Of a DNA stretch of 64,000 nucleotides, positions 34,245 through 41,903 are shown piece after piece. Numbering within the stretch: the stretch's first letter is position 1; each line of letters opens with the position of its first letter. A model generated the notes under the pieces. The model had not been told where the DNA came from, ran no database searches, and was given only the letters and a program-made list of their open reading frames with translations. Both the position numbers and the translations under genes were made by a program. The stretch is from contig CAZFLE010000013.1 in the NCBI GenBank assembly GCA_964519895.1, positions 1 to 64,000 of the forward strand, given 5' to 3'. Origin of the DNA: CAYFPX01 sp964519895. Its GTDB lineage: Bacteria > Myxococcota_A > UBA796 > CAJQPC01.

Positions 34245-34702
34245 GTGCCACGCTCCGGACTCGCCTGGTGTGCTTGGTGGTCGGGCTGCTCCTGGTCTGG
34301 CCGGCGGTGCACCACGCGGCGTGGCGTGCCTGGCACTTCGATGCCTGGCGCTTCGGTGGCTTCGCCATGTACACGGTTCCCAAGCTGGCCGTGGCCACGG
34401 GCCTGGTGGGCGAGGCGAACGGCGGCTGGGTGAGCCTGGTCCCCCACGAGCTCCCCCCGGGGGTCCAGGATGCGCTCGCTCGGCAGAAGAAGTTCAGGAG
34501 GGCCCTGGGGGATCTGGCCAGGCCGGATCCCCTCGCGCGAGCCGTGCTGGCCCTCGGGGGGCTGGACGGGGTGGTGGTGGTGATCAAGGAACAACACCTG
34601 GTGGGCACCGAAGTGGTGGAAGAGACGCGGTGGTACCGCTACTCCCTCTCCGGGCTCGAAGATCTGTCTTCGGGCACGGACTTTCCCCAGGAGTGGCGAT
34701 GA
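34241..34702 (+). CDS. Small membrane-anchored protein, unknown function
   Basis: 153 residues beginning with TTG in a TTGA overlap with the preceding stop. One N-terminal helix (LVCLVVGLLLVWPAVHHAAW) followed by a soluble alpha/beta part (FGGFAMYTVPKLAVATGL, VVVVIKEQHLVGTEVV). It is probably a partner of the polytopic protein encoded just upstream. The longer reading frame upstream is rejected as antisense-like. Confidence 0.65.
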   Translation: MSATLRTRLVCLVVGLLLVWPAVHHAAWRAWHFDAWRFGGFAMYTVPKLAVATGLVGEANGGWVSLVPHELPPGVQDALARQKKFRRALGDLARPDPLARAVLALGGLDGVVVVIKEQHLVGTEVVEETRWYRYSLSGLEDLSSGTDFPQEWR

Positions 34703-35739
34703 CCGACCTGATGATCTACGGCGCCAACGGCTACACCGGCGAGCTGATCGCGCGGCGAGCGGCGGCCCAGGGCGGGCGGCCGGTCCTGGCGGGCCGCAGC
34801 GAGCACAAGGTCCGGCCCCTGGCCGAGGAGCTGGGCCTGGAGTGTCGCATCTTTGGCCTGGAGGCGGCTGCGGATGCCCTGGCAGAGACGACCTGTGTGC
34901 TCCACTGTGCAGGGCCCTTCAGTCGGACCAGCAAGCCCATGGCGGATGCCTGCGTGGCGTCGGGCACCCACTACCTGGACATCACCGGCGAGATCGCGGT
35001 CTTCGAGGCCCTGGCCGCACGGTCCCAGGAGTTCGCCGCGGCCGACCTGATGGCGATGCCCGGAGTAGGAGCCGATGTGGTGCCGAGCGACTGCCTGGCC
35101 GCCCACGTGGCCAAGCTGCTGCCCACCGCAACCCACCTGGAGCTGGGACTGCTGTCCACCGGTGGCATGAGCCACGGCACGGCGACCACGGCGCTGGAGA
35201 GCGTCAACGAGGGCGGCGCCGTGCGCCGGGACGGCAAGATCTGCAAGGTGCCTGCGGGGCACAAGTCGCGTTCCTTCGACTTCGGGCGGGGCCCCAGGAC
35301 CTGCATCGCCATTCCCTGGGGCGACGTGTCGACGGCGTTCTATTCGACGGGGGTGCCGAACATCATCACGTACTTCTCCCTGCCTCCGGCCACGCGCCTG
35401 GGCATCAAGGCGGGGCGGGTCTTTGGCGGGCTGTTGGCGACCCCGTTCGTCCAGTCGCGCCTCAAGGCCCGGCTCGACACGCTGCCCGCTGGGCCGGACC
35501 AGGCCGAGCGGGACGCCGCAGCCATGTTCGTGGTCGCCGAGGTCTCCGATGCGGAAGGCACAGTCGTCTCGGCCCGGCTGGTGGGCCCGAGTGGCTACAG
35601 CATGACCGCCATCGCCGGGCTGTTGATCGCCGAGCGCGTGCTGGCCGGGAACCTGAAGCCCGGCTTTCAGACGCCGGCGTCCGCCTATGGCGCAGACCTG
35701 GTGCTCGAGGTCGAAGGGGTCACCCGCACGGACCTGTGA
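34699..35739 (+). CDS. Saccharopine-dehydrogenase-like oxidoreductase
   Basis: 346 residues, ATG overlapping the previous stop (ATGA). N-terminal Rossmann motif MIYGANGYTGELIARRAAAQ, then LAGRSEHKVRPLAEELGL and HCAGPFSRTSKPMADAC, which are characteristic of the trans-acting enoyl-reductase/SCCPDH branch that acts on polyketide- or lipid-like substrates rather than on lysine. The C-terminal domain contains VAEVSDAEGTVVSARLVGPSGYSMTA. NAD(P)H-dependent reduction is likely; the substrate is unknown. Confidence 0.82.
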   Translation: MTDLMIYGANGYTGELIARRAAAQGGRPVLAGRSEHKVRPLAEELGLECRIFGLEAAADALAETTCVLHCAGPFSRTSKPMADACVASGTHYLDITGEIAVFEALAARSQEFAAADLMAMPGVGADVVPSDCLAAHVAKLLPTATHLELGLLSTGGMSHGTATTALESVNEGGAVRRDGKICKVPAGHKSRSFDFGRGPRTCIAIPWGDVSTAFYSTGVPNIITYFSLPPATRLGIKAGRVFGGLLATPFVQSRLKARLDTLPAGPDQAERDAAAMFVVAEVSDAEGTVVSARLVGPSGYSMTAIAGLLIAERVLAGNLKPGFQTPASAYGADLVLEVEGVTRTDL

Positions 35740-35740
35740 C

Positions 35741-36298
35741 TCAGCGCGGCGGCCCGCCGCCCCCGCGGCTCGCCTTGATCTGGTCCAGCAGCTCCTGGGC
35801 CAGCTCGGGCGCCAGGATCTCCTGAACCGACGCTTCGAAGTCGCCGAAGTGAGCCTGTCGCTGCTCGCGCATCGACGACGGATCGCCGCCACCCCCGCTC
35901 GCCCGGCTCGCCTTGACCGACGTGCTCAGGGTCGTGAGGGCGTGGTTGAGCGCAGCGGTGGTGTCCTCGTCCAGGGCCTGCTCCTGGGCAAAGGTCGCGA
36001 CGACCTCGGCCATCTGCGCTCCCCGGTCCTTGGCGCCTGCACCTGCCTTGCCGTTCTTGCCGGCCTTGCCGCCCTTGCTCGCCTTGCCGGCCTTGGCGCG
36101 CTTGCTCGACAGGTCCGGCCGCGTGGGAGGACTGTCTGCAGCCGCCGGAGCGGCCTGGGAGAGCTGGAGCGCCGTGACCGCCGCCTCGAGGTCCTGGACC
36201 TGATCCTTCAGCTCGGCGATGCCGGTCGACAGATGCCACAACAGGAAGGCGCAGGCCCCCAGCAGGGCCAGGCAGGTGGCGGTCAGAGGCTTTGGCAT
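35741..36298 (-). CDS. Membrane-anchored coiled-coil protein, unknown
   Basis: 185 residues. One N-terminal helix (LTATCLALLGACAFLLWHL), a coiled coil (IAELKDQVQDLEAAVTALQL), a Lys/Gly/Ala-rich basic linker, then a helical C-terminal domain ending GGGGPPR. The helix with a cysteine could also be a lipobox (LLGACAF), but the downstream residues are hydrophobic, so an inner-membrane anchor is more likely. Convergent with the saccharopine-dehydrogenase-like gene, one base apart. Confidence 0.7.
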   Translation of the reverse strand: MPKPLTATCLALLGACAFLLWHLSTGIAELKDQVQDLEAAVTALQLSQAAPAAADSPPTRPDLSSKRAKAGKASKGGKAGKNGKAGAGAKDRGAQMAEVVATFAQEQALDEDTTAALNHALTTLSTSVKASRASGGGGDPSSMREQRQAHFGDFEASVQEILAPELAQELLDQIKASRGGGGPPR

Positions 36299-36305
36299 GG
36301 GGAGT

Positions 36306-36311
36306 CCTCTA
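36306..36311 (-). promoter_or_regulatory. Candidate -10 box (TAGAGG) 7 bases from the coiled-coil protein start
   Basis: GCGG-TAGAGG-ACTCCCC-ATG. It overlaps the TAG stop of the upstream exonuclease gene. Confidence 0.4.
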
Positions 36312-37187
36312 CCGCTCCACGACAGGGAGCGCATTCGAGTCCAGGGTCCAGTCCCCCGGCCCGAAGCTCTTGGGGTTCTGTCGCGCCCGCCCCGAGCATC
36401 GAACGCGCAGGAAGCGTTCGGCCCAGCGCCGCAGCGACTCTGGATAGCGGAACCCCCACGCACCGTCCTGGCGGGCCTTGGCATAGGTCAGCCACTGGAG
36501 GTGGACCGGGTGGTGCTCCACCGGATCGCCCTGGTGAGGCCCGTCGAAGTACTCCAGCAGCCCGGACTCGCCCCGGCCCAGGTAGGCGTTCTCGGGGGGT
36601 CGTCCCAGCGCATCGGCCCAGTCGAGCATGCCGACCAGGTTCGCCGGCGCGTCGTGTCGGCGGGCCAGCTCGACGAAGCAGCGGCCGCAGGCCTCGGCGT
36701 CGTTGGTCGCGCGGTGGGCGCCCTCGAGCTTGACGTCCAGGCGTTCCGAGAGGTCACCGAGCTTGTGGCTGCGAGCGCCCTGGAACCACCGCATGGACAG
36801 GTCCACCGTGTCGATCTCGGCCACCGGGTCGGGCCAGGGCAGGCCCAGCCGCCGGAACTCCACGGTCAGGAAGGCCCGGTCGAAGGGGAAGTTGTGTGCC
36901 ACGCAGATGGCGCCCTGGAGCAGGTGCCGGATCTCGCGGCCGTGGGTCTCGAACTCCGGCGCGTCGGCGACCGTGTCGTCGTCGATCCCGGTGATCTCGG
37001 TGACCTTGCGCGGGATCGGGATGCCGGGGTTGAACAGCTTGGTGTAGGGCTCGACCCGGGCCACGCGGCCGTCTTCGTCGGTCCAGATCTTGACCGCGGC
37101 GAACTCGATGACCCGGTCCCCGTCGTGAGGGTTCAGCCCTGTGGTCTCGGTGTCGAAGGCCACGATGGGCACGTCGGTCCAGTTCAC
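36309..37187 (-). CDS. DEDDh 3'-5' exonuclease (DnaQ epsilon-like)
   Basis: 292 residues from GTG overlapping the previous stop (GTGA). Exo I FDTETTGLNP gives Asp and Glu, Exo II HNFPFDRAFL gives Asp, Exo III HRATNDAEACG gives His and Asp: a complete DEDDh set. About 110 residues follow the catalytic domain and hold an unassigned helical module with several aromatic residues. It degrades single-stranded DNA or RNA ends; a role in polymerase proofreading cannot be assigned, as stand-alone DnaQ-like exonucleases are common. The upstream 25-codon extension lies within the nucleosidase gene. Confidence 0.9.
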   Translation of the reverse strand: MNWTDVPIVAFDTETTGLNPHDGDRVIEFAAVKIWTDEDGRVARVEPYTKLFNPGIPIPRKVTEITGIDDDTVADAPEFETHGREIRHLLQGAICVAHNFPFDRAFLTVEFRRLGLPWPDPVAEIDTVDLSMRWFQGARSHKLGDLSERLDVKLEGAHRATNDAEACGRCFVELARRHDAPANLVGMLDWADALGRPPENAYLGRGESGLLEYFDGPHQGDPVEHHPVHLQWLTYAKARQDGAWGFRYPESLRRWAERFLRVRCSGRARQNPKSFGPGDWTLDSNALPVVER

Positions 37188-37750
37188 TTGGACCCACCGT
37201 TCAGCAGTGGGGCCACCACGGCCAGGGCCCGGAGCTGGGCTTCGTGTCGGTAGGCCAGCCACTGGGTGTGTGCGTCGGGGCCCACCACGTTGGAGATGCC
37301 GTAGACCGCGGCAAAGGGCACACCGGCCTGGGCGCAGGCCACCGCGGCGCCGTAGGCCTCCATCTGCTCGACCTGCCAGCCGTCGGACAGGCGACCTGCC
37401 AGGACCGAGTCGGTCGTGATCGCCGACACCGTCAGCACCGAGACCCTGGGGCCGTCCAGCCGCGCCAGCAGCTTGCTGTCACAAGAAATCGGCTGGGGCG
37501 CCCTGGGCACGTACCCCAGGCCCATTGCTGCGACACCCTCGGACAAGCCGACCCGCTCGGCCACGACGGCGGTGCCGACCGCGGGCCCGCCCTGGTAGGC
37601 ACCCGCGGTGCCCACCATCACCACGGCTGCCGGCTGGCGCTCCCGCAGGACGGTCGCCATGCGGGCTGCGCTCACGACGGGGCCGACACCCAGAGGCTCA
37701 CCGGGGTGCGCCCCGAGCTCCTCTCGCACGGCAGAGACCAACAGGACCAC
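37184..37750 (-). CDS. Purine nucleoside phosphorylase/MTAN-fold nucleosidase (futalosine hydrolase-like)
   Basis: 188 residues, GTG start. Motifs of the nucleosidase family: MVGTAGAYQGG near residue 46, VEQMEAYGAAVACAQAGVP with the purine-ribose Glu, and AVYGISNVVG, where the general-acid Asp of MTAN is replaced by Asn. Short length and the Asn match MqnB-type futalosine hydrolases as well as nucleosidase relatives, so either menaquinone biosynthesis or nucleoside salvage is possible. The exonuclease start overlaps its stop. Confidence 0.75.
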   Translation of the reverse strand: MVLLVSAVREELGAHPGEPLGVGPVVSAARMATVLRERQPAAVVMVGTAGAYQGGPAVGTAVVAERVGLSEGVAAMGLGYVPRAPQPISCDSKLLARLDGPRVSVLTVSAITTDSVLAGRLSDGWQVEQMEAYGAAVACAQAGVPFAAVYGISNVVGPDAHTQWLAYRHEAQLRALAVVAPLLNGGSK

Positions 37751-37784
37751 GCGCGATCACCTGGGCAGAGCACTCGCTGCAAGC

Positions 37785-38489
37785 CTATCCGCTCCGGGCA
37801 CCGGTGACGTCTGCGCCGTCCAGGATGGCGTGGGTCAGCCGGCGGGCTTCGTCGAAGCGCGCCTCGACTTCGCCCAGGTCCCAGAGCCGGGCGAAGGACC
37901 GGGGTGTGCGGACCACCACCAGGCCGTGCACACCCGGATCGGTGTCGGCGCCACCGGATCGATCCACCATGTGCACCACGGCGGCCTGCTCCCCCCGCCA
38001 CGCCCGCCAGGCCCGGGCGCCGATGCGGTCGCTGAAGCCCCCGTCGGCGCACAGCTGCCCGTCGACGCTCACAGGGCTGAACAGCCGGGGAATGGCACAG
38101 GAGGCCGCCACGGCCGGGGCCAGCGCACCGTGGGTCACCAGCCGATGGCCACCACTCGGGGTCATCACGCCGACCGCCAGGGGCCGCTCCAGCTCGTCGA
38201 AGGTGGCCGGAACGCGGACGCCCAGGTCCGCGATGACCGCCCGCATGCTGAACAGCCCGCGCCAGGGCGTGGGGCTGGGCCGCACCGACGCCAGGGGAAG
38301 CCGCTCGGTGAGCGCGTCGAACAGGTCCCGGGCCGACCAGCCCGCCGCCCAGAGGCACCCGGCCAGGGCGCCAGAGGACGTGCCGACCACGGCCCCCACC
38401 TGGAGCCCCCGGTCCTCGATGGCCTGGAGGAAGCCAGCCTGGCGCCCGAACGCGAGGAAGCCGCTGGAGAGCAGGAGATCGACCGACAT
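37785..38489 (-). CDS. Patatin-like phospholipase
   Basis: 234 residues. The catalytic dyad is visible: nucleophile in GTSSG near residue 39 (the usual GxSxG) and Asp in CADGGFSDR; the oxyanion glycine region is degenerate (SSGFLAFGRQ instead of GGGxRG). It should hydrolyse acyl esters of phospholipids; bacterial members include toxins and housekeeping lipases. No signal peptide. Separated from the MFS gene by ten bases, so probably the second gene of a pair. Confidence 0.85.
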   Translation of the reverse strand: MSVDLLLSSGFLAFGRQAGFLQAIEDRGLQVGAVVGTSSGALAGCLWAAGWSARDLFDALTERLPLASVRPSPTPWRGLFSMRAVIADLGVRVPATFDELERPLAVGVMTPSGGHRLVTHGALAPAVAASCAIPRLFSPVSVDGQLCADGGFSDRIGARAWRAWRGEQAAVVHMVDRSGGADTDPGVHGLVVVRTPRSFARLWDLGEVEARFDEARRLTHAILDGADVTGARSG

Positions 38490-38496
38490 CGGGCCG

Positions 38497-38502
38497 TCTC
38501 TA
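38497..38502 (-). promoter_or_regulatory. Candidate -10 box (TAGAGA) 7 bases from the patatin start
   Basis: GGGG-TAGAGA-CGGCCCG-ATG; the TAG is also the stop of the upstream MFS gene, so independent transcription is uncertain. Confidence 0.35.
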
Positions 38503-39636
38503 CCCCTGACGGCTGCGCAGCGCGACTCGAGAGAGCCCCAGCACCGCCAGGACCGAGAGCACGGCGGACGCCTGGAACAGGACCTGGGTGCCCTGGGTGT
38601 CGAGCAGTGTGCCCGTCGTGATCATGGCGATGATCGAGCCGACGCCAAATGACGACGCCAACAGGATGGACTGGCTGGTGTTCTCGAGCCCCTTGGGCGC
38701 GGACTCCGCGAACAGCTTCACGCCGCCGATCCACCAGGCGCCAAAGGTCAGGCCGTGCAGAGCCTGGATCGCGACCTGCCAGGTCGGGTCGGTGAGCATC
38801 GCCGTGCCCCACCAGCGCGGCACGCCGCTCACCACCGCGATGGCCATGAGCGACAGGCCGCCGAAGCGCCGGAGGAGGGGGGCGCTGCCCCACATCACCA
38901 GGACCTCCGCGGCGACGCCCAGACCGACCGCAGTGCCCAGCAGCCCGCCGTCGAAGCCCATGGACTCCAGGTGCAGGCCGTACATGTGGTCGTACATCGA
39001 CAGGGTGGCGCCGTGCAGGACGGCGACTCCTGCCAGGGGACGCAGCACGGGGTGGTCGCGAAGGGCTCGTAGGGCCGCCGCCCAGTCCACCGGCGGCACG
39101 CGCTCTGGGCGGGGCAGTCGCGAGCTCATGGCCACCATGCCGGCGAACAGGGCAAGGGTGATCCAGAGCGGAGCCCGGGGCCAGACGTCTCGCGCTTGAC
39201 CGGCGGCCTGGACAATGGCGATGAAGGAGACCGAGCCCCACAGCCGGACCTGGCCGTAGCGCTCGCCCCCCAGGTGCTCGACCGCCACCGCGTCCACCAC
39301 GGCGAAGAGCGGGGTGCGGCAGATGGCCAGCAACAGGGCGCCGGGCACGAGCCACGCCCAGGGCCCGGGCAAGCACAGCAGCGCGGCTCCCAAGGCACAG
39401 CCCACCGCCGCCCGGAGCACCACGCGGCGGGGGTCCCCGAGCCGATCCGCCCACATGGCCCACAGGGGTCCGAAGACCAGGATGCCGACCGGGAACATGC
39501 CCAGGACGCCGGCGATGACCACCCCGTTGGCGCCGGCGTCGGCCAGGATGGGCGCAAAGAACGGGTGCAGCGCGCCCAGGCTGCCGACCGAGAGCATGTA
39601 CCAGAGGGCCAGCCGTCGGGAGGCGGTGCCAGGCAG
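38500..39636 (-). CDS. Major facilitator superfamily transporter (nucleoside:H+ symporter-like), possible CTG start
   Basis: About 378 residues. Twelve helices are predicted. Features: LWAMWADRLGDPRRVV between helices 2 and 3 (family motif A), GGERYGQVRLWGSVSFI at the helix 4-5 region as in the NupG/LacY-like MFS_1 branch, and ESAPKGLENTSQS in the C-half. The first ATG (39597) would cut the first helix, since RRLALWY before it belongs to the helix; the frame is open back to a TAG at 39640, and CTG at 39636 is the only near-canonical start. Substrate unknown. Confidence 0.78.
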   Translation of the reverse strand: MPGTASRRLALWYMLSVGSLGALHPFFAPILADAGANGVVIAGVLGMFPVGILVFGPLWAMWADRLGDPRRVVLRAAVGCALGAALLCLPGPWAWLVPGALLLAICRTPLFAVVDAVAVEHLGGERYGQVRLWGSVSFIAIVQAAGQARDVWPRAPLWITLALFAGMVAMSSRLPRPERVPPVDWAAALRALRDHPVLRPLAGVAVLHGATLSMYDHMYGLHLESMGFDGGLLGTAVGLGVAAEVLVMWGSAPLLRRFGGLSLMAIAVVSGVPRWWGTAMLTDPTWQVAIQALHGLTFGAWWIGGVKLFAESAPKGLENTSQSILLASSFGVGSIIAMITTGTLLDTQGTQVLFQASAVLSVLAVLGLSRVALRSRQG

Positions 39637-39639
39637 GGT

Positions 39640-40335
39640 CTACAGCCCCCAGGCGCCGCTGATCGGCACGTCGGCGCCGTTGACGTAGGCGCCCTGGTCA
39701 GAGAGCAGGAAGCGGGCCAGGGCGACCACCTCATCGACCGTGCCCACGCGGCCGGCCGGGATCTTGGGCACCATCTCGGCCAGCTCCTCGGGGGGTGCCG
39801 AGCCGGAGTCGATGAAGCCCGGTGAGATGCAGTTCGCGGTCACGCCGCGGTTGGCCCCGACCCGGGCCAGGGTCCGGGTCAGCGCGACCACGCCGGACTT
39901 GGCCACGTAGTGGGCGGCCACTCGGGGGTTGGCCTGGAGCTTGGCGGCGTTGGCCATCGAGAACGTCAGGATGCGCCCCCAGCCGCGCTTGCGCATGCCC
40001 GGGAGAACCGCCTGGCCCAGGAAGAACACCGGGTCCAGGTTGTTGGCGAACATGCCCCGCCAGCCTTCGGCGGTCTCCTTGAAGAATGGGACACGGTGGT
40101 AGGGACCGGCGCACACGATCAGCGCATCGATCGGCTCGCAGGCAGCGACCAGGTCGGCGGCTGCCGCGGGGTCCGAAGCGTCGCAGGGTCGCCAGGTCGC
40201 GCCAGCCTCCTCGAGCTCCTGGGCCCGGGTGGTCCGACTGGCCAGCGTGATCGCCCAGCCCGCCCCGAGCAGATCCGCTGCCAGGGCCCGTCCGATGCCG
40301 CGGGTCCCGCCCACCAGGAGTGCGTGTCGTGCCAT
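39640..40335 (-). CDS. Short-chain dehydrogenase/reductase (SDR)
   Basis: 231 residues. NAD(P) motif VGGTRGIGRA, NNLDPVFFLGQ, catalytic Ser in FSMANAAK, and the Tyr-x-x-x-Lys pair in HYVAKSG. The classical SDR fold is complete and the C terminus ends with NGADVPISGAWGL, as in FabG-like reductases. Likely reduces a keto group with NADPH (TR..R after the first strand). The MFS transporter follows at once, so a role in making or modifying an exported compound is possible but speculative. Confidence 0.9.
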   Translation of the reverse strand: MARHALLVGGTRGIGRALAADLLGAGWAITLASRTTRAQELEEAGATWRPCDASDPAAAADLVAACEPIDALIVCAGPYHRVPFFKETAEGWRGMFANNLDPVFFLGQAVLPGMRKRGWGRILTFSMANAAKLQANPRVAAHYVAKSGVVALTRTLARVGANRGVTANCISPGFIDSGSAPPEELAEMVPKIPAGRVGTVDEVVALARFLLSDQGAYVNGADVPISGAWGL

Positions 40336-40342
40336 CGCCCCC

Positions 40343-40348
40343 CCCTTA
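40343..40348 (-). promoter_or_regulatory. Candidate -10 box (TAAGGG) 7 bases from the SDR start
   Basis: CGGGG-TAAGGG-GGGGGCG-ATG, in the 41-base spacer between divergent genes. Confidence 0.45.
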
Positions 40349-40364
40349 CCCCGACCGGCATCGT

Positions 40365-40370
40365 TAGACC
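40365..40370 (+). promoter_or_regulatory. Candidate -10 box (TAGACC) 6 bases from the antiporter start
   Basis: TCGT-TAGACC-CAGGAC-ATG. The AGGA touches the ATG too closely to work as a ribosome site, so the box more likely drives a leaderless message. Confidence 0.45.
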
Positions 40371-40376
40371 CAGGAC

Positions 40377-41894
40377 ATGCATCCCTTCGGCGTCCTGTCC
40401 CTCCTTCCGGCCCTGGCCGCCATCGTGTTGGCGTTCAGGTACCGCAACGTGGTCCTGGCCCTCACCCTGGCAGCCTGGCTCGCGGCCACCATGGTCGAGG
40501 GCTGGAATCCGATCGCCGGGGCCATCCACCTGGTGGACCCGCTCATCCTGGACGCGGTGGCGGACCGGGATCACATGAAGGTGACGCTGTTCTCGCTGTT
40601 CGTCGGGGCCACCGTCGGCATCCTGTCCAAGGGCGGGGGCACCCGGGCCCTGGTCGAGTTCGTGATCCGCTTCGCCCGCACCCGCCGCAGCGGCATGGTC
40701 GCCAGCTGGCTCGCGGGCCTGACCATCTTCTTCGACGACTACGCCAACTGCCTGATCATCGGCTCGTCCATGCAGCCGCTGTCCGACCGGCTCAAGATCA
40801 GCCGGGAGAAGCTGGCCTACATCGTCGACTCCACCGCTGCCCCCATCGCGAGCCTGGCCCTGGTCAGTACGTGGGTGGGGTACGAGGTCGGCCTGGTCGG
40901 GGACGGACTGGTGGCGGCGGGCCAGACCATGGACCCCTATGCGTTCTTCGTGGAGGGGGTGCCGTACCGCTTCTACAGCCTGTTCACCATCGCCTTCGTG
41001 GGGCTGATCGCCTTTACCGGACGGGACTTCGGGCCCATGGTCCAGGCCGAGCAGGCCGCTGCCCGGGCAGAGCCGGACCCCGACCAGGCCACCGAGCAGG
41101 ACCTGCCCGCCAGCCGGCTCTGGCTGGCTGTTCTGCCCATCGCGTCGCTCATCGGTGTGGCGGCGTGGGACCTGTGGGCCCAGGGGACCGCCGCGTCCGA
41201 GCCCGGTGCGGCCCTGTTCGAGATCCTGGGCAACGCCGACGGCTACGACGCCATGCTGCGGGCGTCCGTCGCCAGTGTGTGCCTGGCCATCGTCATCGCC
41301 GTGGGCCAGCGGGCACTGGGCGCCAAGGAGGCCTTCGACGCGGCGGTGGGGGGCATGTCCGCCCTCTTCGATGCGCTCATCGTGCTCTTCCTGGCGTGGG
41401 CTCTGGGCGCTGGCATGGGCGAACTCGACGCCGCCGGGTACCTGGTCAGCGTGCTCGAGGGCAGCCTGTCTGCGGCCCTGCTGCCGACCCTCGTGTTCTT
41501 GGTGGCGGCGCTGACGGCGTTCGCGACCGGGACCAGCTTCGGCACGATGGGCATCCTGATGCCCATGGTGGTGCCCCTGACTTTTGCCGTCGCGCCCGAC
41601 AGCATGCCCATCGCCTTCGCCGCCGTCGGTGCGGTGCTGTCCGGCGCCTGCTGGGGCGATCACTGCTCGCCCATCTCGGACACCACCGTGCTCTCCAGCC
41701 TGGGCACGGGCTGTGACCACGTGGCCCACGTGCGCACCCAGCTGCCCTACGCCTTTGCGACCGGGATCATCAGCGTGGTGGCGGGCACGTTGCCCGTGGG
41801 GCTGGGGCTGCCGTGGCCCGTCTGCCTCCTGTTGGGTCTCACGGCCTGTGTCTTGACCGTGCGGTTTCTGGGCCGGGACCCGCTCGCTGCCTGA
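40377..41894 (+). CDS. NhaC-family sodium/proton antiporter
   Basis: 505 residues, 11-12 helices. Conserved NhaC features: GLTIFFDDYANCLIIGSSMQP with a buried Asp pair, DSTAAPIASLALVSTWVGYE, TAFATGTSFGTMGILMPM and SGACWGDHCSPISDTT, the ion-site signature of the family. The subfamily with a soluble loop after helix 6 (AEQAAARAEPDPDQATEQ) resembles YuiF-like or malate/lactate antiporters. Role in Na+ or pH homeostasis at the inner membrane, or exchange of a carboxylate. Confidence 0.88.
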   Translation: MHPFGVLSLLPALAAIVLAFRYRNVVLALTLAAWLAATMVEGWNPIAGAIHLVDPLILDAVADRDHMKVTLFSLFVGATVGILSKGGGTRALVEFVIRFARTRRSGMVASWLAGLTIFFDDYANCLIIGSSMQPLSDRLKISREKLAYIVDSTAAPIASLALVSTWVGYEVGLVGDGLVAAGQTMDPYAFFVEGVPYRFYSLFTIAFVGLIAFTGRDFGPMVQAEQAAARAEPDPDQATEQDLPASRLWLAVLPIASLIGVAAWDLWAQGTAASEPGAALFEILGNADGYDAMLRASVASVCLAIVIAVGQRALGAKEAFDAAVGGMSALFDALIVLFLAWALGAGMGELDAAGYLVSVLEGSLSAALLPTLVFLVAALTAFATGTSFGTMGILMPMVVPLTFAVAPDSMPIAFAAVGAVLSGACWGDHCSPISDTTVLSSLGTGCDHVAHVRTQLPYAFATGIISVVAGTLPVGLGLPWPVCLLLGLTACVLTVRFLGRDPLAA

Positions 41895-41903
41895 TCGGCC
41901 CGG

